From CAYVTD01 sp964577665 (GTDB taxonomy: Bacteria; Bacteroidota; Ignavibacteria; Kapaibacteriales; UBA2268), in assembly GCA_964577665.1 (NCBI GenBank), contig CAZOBD010000029.1:1-29130 (forward strand): DNA of 29,130 nt, in the 5' to 3' direction. This document shows, in pieces, positions 22,538 to 29,130 of the stretch (position 1 is its first letter; each line of letters starts with the position of its first letter). The notes beneath the pieces were generated by a model that saw only the letters and a program-made list of their open reading frames with translations, was not told where the DNA came from and searched no databases. The position numbers were made by a program, and so were the translations under genes.

Positions 22538-25500
22538 ATGCTGAAAATATCAAAGTATCTGCAAAAATTTCTGATAAGTGCCGTCTTTGTTCTGTTCTTT
22601 CCTTGTCTGCTGTTATCCGAAACAAAAACTTTTGAATTAAGCTTCTCACTTCAAGATTTTAAATTTGAAGAAAAGGGAGACTATATTGAAATAGCGGCTC
22701 CCGGCTTGGAGTATAACTATTTTACCGAACCGGGTATGCCGGCGCTTCCTTGGAAAGGTGTAAAGCTTCTGGTGCCGAGGGGAGCTGCTTTAGTATCTGT
22801 AAATTATACTGTCGATAAGAATCTTTATGATTCGGAAATAAATCTACTTCCTATGCAGCCTTTTGTCAGAGTGCAGGATATAGGAGCCGTTAAACCGGAG
22901 TTCGTGCCGCCTGATAAAGAAATATACGCATCATCGCTTCCCTGGCCCAAAAAACAGGTTGAGTTTGCAGCGCGTAATATTTTAAGGGAATATGAATATT
23001 TTGCTTTCAATATTTGTCCTTTTGTTTATTATCCCGCCGAAAAAAAGCTAGAATTTATTCAAAACATCAAGGTAACAGTTGAATATGAACCTGCATCAGG
23101 AGTTTCTTATAAAAAGAACAAAAGTCCGCTTTTCAGGGATATGATAAGAAGCACTGTGATTAATCCGCAGGATGTACCCCCGCTTGAAAAAGAAGAGAAG
23201 TTTCGCTCTGATAAAACATTTGCTTTGAGTACGGATATTGAGTATGTTATTATCACATCAAATGCGCTTAGCAGTTATTTTCAGCCTCTTGCCGACTGGA
23301 AAACACAGAAAGGCGTACCGGCAGAAGTAGTAACCACAGAATATATATACTCCAATTATTCCGGCGCTACTAATCAATTGAAAATCAAAAATTTTCTTTA
23401 CTATTATTATCAGAACAAAAATCTGGTATATGTGCTTTTAGGAGGAGATAATACAGTTGTGCCTGATCAGGACTGCCGTATTGAATATTACGGAAGCTAT
23501 CCGGATAATTACTGTCCTACGGACTTATTTTACGCATGTTTTGACAATACTTTTAACTGGAATGCCGACGGGGACGGAGTGGCAGGGGAAACCAGCGACG
23601 GATGCGATTACGACCCCGAATTAATTATTTCAAGGGCTCCGGTAAGGTCATCTGCTCATACGGAAGCTTTTGTAAACAAAAGCATTAACTATGAAAAGAA
23701 TCCTCCTCAGAGCAATTTTGCAAAGAAAATGTTAATATCCGGTGAACAGCTCTGGAATACTTGGGACGGCAGAAGCGATGCCGACTGGAGAGGCGAAAGG
23801 ATGTGGACAGATTATATTCAGCCTTACTGGAGCGGTACACATTCCAGATTCTATGATACTAATACCGATTTCGGCGGGGCGGGTTACGATCTTTCTCCTA
23901 CAAATCTTTCTTCGCAGCTAAACAGCGGCTGGAATTATTATTTTATAGCTACTCACGGCGGAACAAGTATCTGGGCAATGGAAAGCGGGGGGTATTATTA
24001 CAGCAGCCATGCTCAGAGCCTCACTAATTCCGACAGACAAGGAATAGTTGTTACAATTGCCTGCCTTTCCAACAGGTTCGACGGCGAAACAGCTATGAGT
24101 GAAGGATTTATCAGAAACGGCGGCGGCGGAGCGGTGGCATATCACGGCAGTTCGCGCTACGGATGGGGATACAGCTCGAAATCCAGTTCGCTCGGTCCAT
24201 CTTACAAATTATCTGCCTATTTTTTCAAACACCTTTTTACGGGACAGCCTTCGAGCGACAGCTATAAATTCGGAAGTGTGGCTACTCTGGCAAAACTTGA
24301 ATATATAAATTACTGTTCATCTTACAATACTCAGAGATGGCTTACTTTTGCACTCAATCATATCGGCGATCCCGAACTTGATCTTTTAACTGACGATCCT
24401 TCTGTAATGACAGCTTCTCACAGTGGTACTCTTTCTGTCGGAACTCAATTGGTTTATATTGATAATATCAATGCAAGCGAGGCTGCTGCATCATTTTACT
24501 GCGACGGCGTTTTCTACGGGAAAACAGTAATCAGCGGCGGCAGCGGCAATCTTTCTCTGGATGCCCCTATTCCCGAAAATGTTTCTTCCTCAATTTTAAC
24601 CATAACCGCTCATAATTACAAGCCTTACATTTCCGAAATAACTATAGAGGATGACGAGCCGCCCGCAAATGACAATCCTGCAGATGCTTTTACTATTGTC
24701 CCCGTTGTTGACAATTGCAGCGGTTTTATGTATTCCAATGAAAATGCGACGGACTCTCAAACACTTCCCGCGCCTGACTGCGGCAGCTATATCGGAGAAG
24801 ATGTATGGTTTAAATTTTCGGCTCCGCCAACCGGAGAAATAACTATAGAAGCTTCGGCAGTGCAGGATGGAATAAGCGACGGCGCTTTGGCTGTCTATTC
24901 AGGGAGCAGCCCGTCCTTTACTCAGATAGCATGTGATGATAACAGCGGCAGCGGGAGTATGCCAAAAGTGAGTCTTACTGGATTGAATCCCGGTGAAACA
25001 TACTATATAAGATTTTGGGCTGTAAACGCTGCTGAAAACGGTAATTTCAATATTTGTGGATATTTCAGCCAGCCTTATTCATCACTGCCATATTCTACGG
25101 GCTTTGAAAGCGGCATCGATTATTTCTGGCAGACAGTCTCAGACAATGCTAACGGAAAAGTAACGGCTTCATCCAGCAATACTCCCTTTGCGGGAAACAG
25201 GCACCTTGTAATGGAAGCTCTGGAAAGCGATATTTCTGTTATTAATTATGGAACACTGCACCTTGATTTAAATGGGGCTGAAGGAGCTTACTTGAAATTC
25301 AGCTTCAAGGAATTCGGCTCTATCAGTTTTGATGAAGACGGCGTTTTCATATCCGATGACGGAGGACAGAGTTATGTGAAAATTTTTGATACGGCTCCTT
25401 ATGAAGCAGGTGTATGGAATACAGTTAAGCTTGATCTTAAAAAGCTGATACTTGACAACGGTCTCACCATGAGTTCTAATTTCATATTGAAATTTCAGAG

Positions 25501-27259
25501 CAGGGATATGTATCCGGTTTCTACTGAAGGTTACTGCTTTGATGAGATAAATGTGCAGGAAGAACCTTTTAATGATGATCCCTGTGATGCAGTCGAGATA
25601 CAGGGCAGTTTAACCTGTGATCCAATTGTCTTTTCAAACGCAGGTGCTGCTCATACTTACGGCATACTAACTCCTGACTGCGGCAGTTACAATGAAAATG
25701 ACGTATGGTTTTCGACTCTTGTGCCCGACGGCGGTACTGTGAACATTGAAGCAAGGCAGACAAACGGCGGCAGCTTAGACGGCGCTTTCATGATTTATTC
25801 GGGAAGCTGTGATGATCTTACTCCGATAGCATGCGATGACAACAGCGGAGAAAATAATATGCCGTCTCTTACTTTGCAAAGAACCCCCGGCGAAAGGCTT
25901 TATATCCGTTTCTGGACAAATCAGGGTAGTGAAAACGGTATGTTTGAACTTTGCTGCTACGGTGAGTTTTTCTGTGATGCCGGAGCCATGTACGGTTGTG
26001 ATTATAAATTTATAGAAAATGTAAGTCTAAAAGAACTTAACAATCAGAGCGGCTGTTCCGATGCTTATGTTAATTACAGCGGGATGCAGGCTCCTGTGCT
26101 TTACAGAGGCTTGAAAGACTATTCTTCCTATAATATAAACGTTCTGAACGGCTATCACAGCAATGACGACCAAGCGGGCTGCTGGATAGACTGGAACGGT
26201 GACTTGCAGTTTGACCCTCAGACAGAAGCTGTTAATATGACTTATGATAATGGCACTCATACAGCTTCCGGTGCGGTGGAAGTGCCTTTGAATTCAGTTT
26301 TAGGAGAAAATATCAGGATGCGTCTCCGGCTGGTTTACAGTTGGGAAGCTCTTGAACCATGCGGTGATACTTACTACGGTGAAACTGAAGACTATTCGGT
26401 TTATATTGTCAACGCAGTGCCCGAAGTATTATCGCCAATCGGCTATGAGGTTTACAGCTCGGATTCTCCTGAGTTGAATTGGAGTGAAATAGCAGGGGCA
26501 GATTCTTACAACGTTTATGTTTCTCTAAGTGAAAATGAATTCGATCAGTTTATTGTATGGCAGTCTTCTGTTTCAGGTGAAACCACATTGAGCATTCCGC
26601 CCGGGGAGCTCGATTCAGATTATTATTTCTGGAGAGTAAGCGCAAATACTCCTGACGGCGAGTCGGAATATTCTCCCTTAGGTTCGTTTATTCTTGAAAA
26701 TTGTCCGGCAGAGCTTTATATTCCCGAAACTGTAATCAGCGAAGGTCAGGCTCTTTTCAAGGCTGAAACTACAATATATGCAGCTTATGAGACAAATGCT
26801 TTTGAAAACACAGCCGGTGATGTAACCTTCGCGGCGGGACAAAACATAGTTTTGAAACCCGGTTTTAAAATAAACAGCGGCGCTCATTTCAGCGCTGTCA
26901 TCGTTGAAAATGCCTGTGATTACGAACAGACACACACCGAAGGCGGTTTTCAGCCTGCAAAGGATTTAATCAGCGAAAATGAGAATGGAAACGAAGTAAA
27001 CAGTGTCAATGATGATGTGGAAATATTCAGAGTATTTCCCAATCCCAGCAGCGGAATTTTTACAGTCGAAATTTCTGATAATTATTTTTCTAAGTTAGAA
27101 ATAACTGATATACTCGGAAGAATTGTCCTGAGAAAGGATATAAAGAATTCTGACAGAATTTTGAATTTCGATATATCTAACCATACTTCAGGTATTTATA
27201 TTATTAAACTCATTTCTCAAAAGGGAGTGTCGAGCAAAAAAATATTGATTGATAATTAA
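22538..27259 (+). CDS. Secreted gingipain-like (C25) cysteine peptidase with T9SS C-terminal sorting domain
   Basis: A 1573-residue exported protein. Signal peptide 1-30 (LISAVFVLFFPCLLLS), a propeptide-like region, then a C25 caspase-fold domain to about 630 with catalytic H473 (FIATHGG) and C509 (VVTIACLSNRF), 36 residues apart, close to the 33 in RgpB. Two related beta domains (about 709-843 and 1010-1141), each with the PDCGSY...DVWF and YSGS...IACDDNSG signature, flank a MAM/jelly-roll-like domain (848-1007). Then come a GEVED-like domain (about 1190-1290, CWIDWNGDLQFDP), a fibronectin-like domain (about 1295-1390), a 3-coathanger stack motif (NIVLKPGFKINSGAHFSAVI) and a type A T9SS sorting domain (1494-1573, VFPNPSSG to KKILIDN). 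It should be secreted across the outer membrane and processed at the C-terminus. Start at 22538 is preferred because earlier codons are repeat DNA, though an ATG at 22484 has AGAGG before it. Confidence 0.92.
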   Translation: MLKISKYLQKFLISAVFVLFFPCLLLSETKTFELSFSLQDFKFEEKGDYIEIAAPGLEYNYFTEPGMPALPWKGVKLLVPRGAALVSVNYTVDKNLYDSEINLLPMQPFVRVQDIGAVKPEFVPPDKEIYASSLPWPKKQVEFAARNILREYEYFAFNICPFVYYPAEKKLEFIQNIKVTVEYEPASGVSYKKNKSPLFRDMIRSTVINPQDVPPLEKEEKFRSDKTFALSTDIEYVIITSNALSSYFQPLADWKTQKGVPAEVVTTEYIYSNYSGATNQLKIKNFLYYYYQNKNLVYVLLGGDNTVVPDQDCRIEYYGSYPDNYCPTDLFYACFDNTFNWNADGDGVAGETSDGCDYDPELIISRAPVRSSAHTEAFVNKSINYEKNPPQSNFAKKMLISGEQLWNTWDGRSDADWRGERMWTDYIQPYWSGTHSRFYDTNTDFGGAGYDLSPTNLSSQLNSGWNYYFIATHGGTSIWAMESGGYYYSSHAQSLTNSDRQGIVVTIACLSNRFDGETAMSEGFIRNGGGGAVAYHGSSRYGWGYSSKSSSLGPSYKLSAYFFKHLFTGQPSSDSYKFGSVATLAKLEYINYCSSYNTQRWLTFALNHIGDPELDLLTDDPSVMTASHSGTLSVGTQLVYIDNINASEAAASFYCDGVFYGKTVISGGSGNLSLDAPIPENVSSSILTITAHNYKPYISEITIEDDEPPANDNPADAFTIVPVVDNCSGFMYSNENATDSQTLPAPDCGSYIGEDVWFKFSAPPTGEITIEASAVQDGISDGALAVYSGSSPSFTQIACDDNSGSGSMPKVSLTGLNPGETYYIRFWAVNAAENGNFNICGYFSQPYSSLPYSTGFESGIDYFWQTVSDNANGKVTASSSNTPFAGNRHLVMEALESDISVINYGTLHLDLNGAEGAYLKFSFKEFGSISFDEDGVFISDDGGQSYVKIFDTAPYEAGVWNTVKLDLKKLILDNGLTMSSNFILKFQSRDMYPVSTEGYCFDEINVQEEPFNDDPCDAVEIQGSLTCDPIVFSNAGAAHTYGILTPDCGSYNENDVWFSTLVPDGGTVNIEARQTNGGSLDGAFMIYSGSCDDLTPIACDDNSGENNMPSLTLQRTPGERLYIRFWTNQGSENGMFELCCYGEFFCDAGAMYGCDYKFIENVSLKELNNQSGCSDAYVNYSGMQAPVLYRGLKDYSSYNINVLNGYHSNDDQAGCWIDWNGDLQFDPQTEAVNMTYDNGTHTASGAVEVPLNSVLGENIRMRLRLVYSWEALEPCGDTYYGETEDYSVYIVNAVPEVLSPIGYEVYSSDSPELNWSEIAGADSYNVYVSLSENEFDQFIVWQSSVSGETTLSIPPGELDSDYYFWRVSANTPDGESEYSPLGSFILENCPAELYIPETVISEGQALFKAETTIYAAYETNAFENTAGDVTFAAGQNIVLKPGFKINSGAHFSAVIVENACDYEQTHTEGGFQPAKDLISENENGNEVNSVNDDVEIFRVFPNPSSGIFTVEISDNYFSKLEITDILGRIVLRKDIKNSDRILNFDISNHTSGIYIIKLISQKGVSSKKILIDN

Positions 27260-27564
27260 AATTTATACTGCCAAAATTGATTAAATGATACTTCTAAAAA
27301 AATTAGAAGTTAGATATGCCGTATCTGAAGATATAATCCCTTCCTTTTTTTTTATCTCATACCTGACCCGAATATTCTTGTTTGTTTCTTCGTTTTTTTG
27401 TACTTTGCTTTCCATTAGCAATGCTTCTTAAATCAATTACGAATTACGATTGACGAATTACGATTGACGAATTACGATTGACGAATTACGATTGACGATT
27501 ACGATTGACGATTACGATTGTCTAACTGTAAAGTACGTTTTTAACAAAATATAAATATTTTCTA
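27260..27564. other. Intergenic region after the C25 peptidase
   Basis: Contains a hairpin at 27290-27310 (ACTTCTAA/TTAGAAGT, no T-run), which may end the peptidase transcript, then a pyrimidine-rich stretch and the heptamer array. About 45 AT-rich bases remain before murD. Confidence 0.6.
27434..27520 (+). repeat. Tandem heptamer array (GAATTAC/GATTGAC) before murD
   Basis: CAATTAC is followed by four GAATTAC-GATTGAC pairs, then GATTAC-GATTGAC-GATTAC-GATTG. The 19 nt from 27431 (AATCAATTACGAATTACGA) are identical to those from 22492. The array is non-coding. Confidence 0.92.
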
Positions 27565-28917
27565 ATGAACTACACCATCATCGGCGCAGCCAGAAGCGGA
27601 CTGGCAGCGGCAGATCTGGCAAAAAGGCTTGGTTTCGAAGTATTCGTAACTGAATCAAAAAAAGCTGAAGAAATGCCCGAAGCAGAGATAAAACTAAAAG
27701 AATCCCAGATCGATCACGAATTCGGCTGTAACAGCGAAAAGGCTTTTGAAAAGGCAGATTGTATCATCACATCTCCGGGAGTACCTCCCGCGGCGCCGGT
27801 TATTTTGGAAGCTGAAAAAAGAGGTATTGAAATTATAAGCGAACTTGAATTTGCATTCCAGAACTGCAAAAATCCTGTTATTGGCATTACCGGTACAAAC
27901 GGAAAAACCACGACAACTGCTTTGACTGCATTTATTTTAAACAGGGGAGGGAGGAGTGCCGTTGCCTGCGGAAATATAGGAAGTCCAATGTCCGCTTACG
28001 TCGGAAGAGTAACCGGGGATACTGCATTAGTTGTGGAAATCAGCAGTTTCCAGCTTGACAGGATAAAAACATTCCGTCCTGACGTAGCAGTGATATTGAA
28101 TATAACTCCTGATCATATAGGCTATCACGGCTCGATGGATAAATATATCGAAGCAAAATTTAAAATTTTCTCTATGCAGAATGAAAATAATTTATTAATT
28201 TTGAATGCAGACGACCCGGTTGTTATGGCAGCAAAACAACAACTAGAAGAGTCGCCTGCAATAACGGCAGCCAAAACGGCATATTTTTCGATGAATCCCG
28301 TTGAATATGGGATTTTCAAAAAGGGGGAAGCCATGACTGCCAGATTTACACAGCATAAAGAGGAGAAAATCATGCTTTTCGATGAACTTTCTCTTCCGGG
28401 AACTCATAATGCTTATAATTCGATGGCTGCGGCTTTGGCGGCAAGGGCATTTGAAATCCGGAATGAGGATATACGCGACAGTCTGATGGCATTCGAAGGG
28501 GTGGAGCATAGGCTGGAGTTAGTACGAACGCTACATGGTGTTGACTACGTAAACGATTCAAAAGCCACTAATATCAACGCAACGTGGTATGCTCTTTCCA
28601 GTTACAAGCGCCCGCTCGTATGGATTGCCGGGGGCAGAGGGGATAATAATGACTATAGTCCTTTAGATGAATTAGTCGAGAAAAATGTAAAAGCAATTAT
28701 AACCATAGGCGAAGAATCGGACAGTATTTTCAATCATTACTGCACCAAAAAGCGTGTTGAAAAAGCCCATACACTGGAAGAAGCAGTGGAGAAAACAAGA
28801 GATTTTGCGGAAGAAGGCGATATTGTGCTTTTCACTCCTGCCTGTAAATCTTTTGACATGTTTATGAACTACGAACACAGGGGAGAGGTTTTCAAAAAGG
28901 CTGTGAATAGTCTTTAG
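27565..28917 (+). CDS. murD: UDP-N-acetylmuramoyl-L-alanine--D-glutamate ligase
   Basis: MurD adds D-glutamate to UDP-MurNAc-L-Ala in the cytoplasm, the second amino-acid step of peptidoglycan precursor synthesis. The 450 residues are the normal length. The N-terminal domain has the uridine-binding GAARSG (7-12). The central domain has the ATP loop G110-TNGKTTT, EISSFQLD and the carbamylated lysine K198 in YIEAKFKIF. The C-terminal domain has EGVEHRLELV, VNDSKATN and TPACKSFDMF. It stands alone rather than within a mur/fts cluster: upstream is the C25 peptidase and its repeat array, and downstream are repeats. The stretch before the ATG is AT-rich with no clear Shine-Dalgarno sequence. Confidence 0.96.
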   Translation: MNYTIIGAARSGLAAADLAKRLGFEVFVTESKKAEEMPEAEIKLKESQIDHEFGCNSEKAFEKADCIITSPGVPPAAPVILEAEKRGIEIISELEFAFQNCKNPVIGITGTNGKTTTTALTAFILNRGGRSAVACGNIGSPMSAYVGRVTGDTALVVEISSFQLDRIKTFRPDVAVILNITPDHIGYHGSMDKYIEAKFKIFSMQNENNLLILNADDPVVMAAKQQLEESPAITAAKTAYFSMNPVEYGIFKKGEAMTARFTQHKEEKIMLFDELSLPGTHNAYNSMAAALAARAFEIRNEDIRDSLMAFEGVEHRLELVRTLHGVDYVNDSKATNINATWYALSSYKRPLVWIAGGRGDNNDYSPLDELVEKNVKAIITIGEESDSIFNHYCTKKRVEKAHTLEEAVEKTRDFAEEGDIVLFTPACKSFDMFMNYEHRGEVFKKAVNSL

Positions 28918-28944
28918 AAATCGGGCTTTCATCTGTTTATATTA

Positions 28945-29024
28945 AGCCCAACCCTAACCCTCCCCCAAGGGGAGAGAATTCATTGATTTATCTCCCTCCC
29001 CTTGGGGAGGGCCGGGGTGGGGTC
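28945..29024. repeat. C/G-rich inverted dispersed repeat after murD
   Basis: A left arm rich in CCCTAACCCTCCCCC and a right arm reading GGGAGGGCCGGGGTGGGG are imperfect reverse complements, and each also contains its own short palindrome (CCAAGGGGAG, CTCCCCTTGGGGAG). Repeats of this kind are widespread in Bacteroidota-like genomes. Here it may also act as a transcript end for murD. Confidence 0.7.
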
Positions 29025-29082
29025 TCTTCTGGTTTTTAATTTACTTTACTTTTTTTCTCTATGATTTGTCAAATCTTTCCCT

Positions 29083-29107
29083 CAATCCTAAGCTGTGCTT
29101 GGGATTG
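29083..29107. repeat. Palindrome related to the 26-bp dispersed repeat
   Basis: Arms CAATCCTAAG and CTTGGGATTG (one mismatch) around CTGTG. It has the same design and a similar sequence to the palindromes at 20-45 and 7336-7361. Confidence 0.55.
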
Positions 29108-29130
29108 CAATTTTCTCGAGAAGTTAAACT

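Noticed and set aside
27434..27520. CRISPR array
   Set aside because: The units are 6-7 nt with no unique spacers and no cas genes nearby. It is a simple heptamer tandem repeat.

Overview
The window looks like part of a draft chromosome from a member of the FCB group: Bacteroidota, or a relative such as Ignavibacteria or Kapabacteria. The main reasons are a gingipain-like (C25) peptidase with a type IX secretion (T9SS) C-terminal sorting domain, a TPR/propeller/OmpA protein with the architecture of the T9SS component PorE, an ATP-dependent PEP carboxykinase, a DciA-type helicase partner, and many short palindromic dispersed repeats. A 100-N scaffold gap shows this is a draft or metagenome assembly. 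There are no rRNA, tRNA, CRISPR or integrase genes, so the species cannot be fixed.

Layout. 1-190: repeat-rich end with a terminator for pheS. 191-1204 (-): pheS. 1380-1923 (+): glutaredoxin then groES, with a terminator. 2252-6508 (+): a very large chemoreceptor with many HAMP units and two PAS domains. 6889-7161 (-): DciA-like protein. 7162-7588: a cluster of palindromic elements. 7589-11879 (-): a run with the ECF sigma factor first, then the PorE-like protein, a PAS protein whose PP2C phosphatase half is largely deleted, and the YchF-like ATPase. 12014-13784 (-): an AT-rich two-gene island, a DUF4365 nuclease-like protein and an unrecognised partner, interrupted by the scaffold gap. 13920-16792 (-): aminotransferase and pckA with overlapping ends. 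17155-20500 (+): recO, a CorC/HlyC-type membrane protein and an M16 peptidase. 20508-21575 (-): membrane-bound class III nucleotide cyclase. 21742-21963 (+): small lipoprotein. 22538-27259 (+): the secreted C25 peptidase. 27565-28917 (+): murD. 28918-29130: more repeats.

Most genes are housekeeping: translation, protein folding, replication and recombination, gluconeogenesis and peptidoglycan synthesis. Two themes stand out. The T9SS theme links a PorE-like protein, an adjacent ECF sigma factor and a large T9SS cargo peptidase. The accessory theme is the AT-rich DUF4365 pair, the best candidate here for an undescribed (possibly defence-related) system. Its partner gene appears split only because a scaffolder left the same 55-nt overlap on both sides of the N run; collapsing it restores one 366-residue reading frame.

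The intergenic regions carry several families of inverted repeats that recur at distant places, including a 26-bp palindrome present exactly at both 20-45 and 7336-7361, and a heptamer array on both sides of the C25 peptidase gene.
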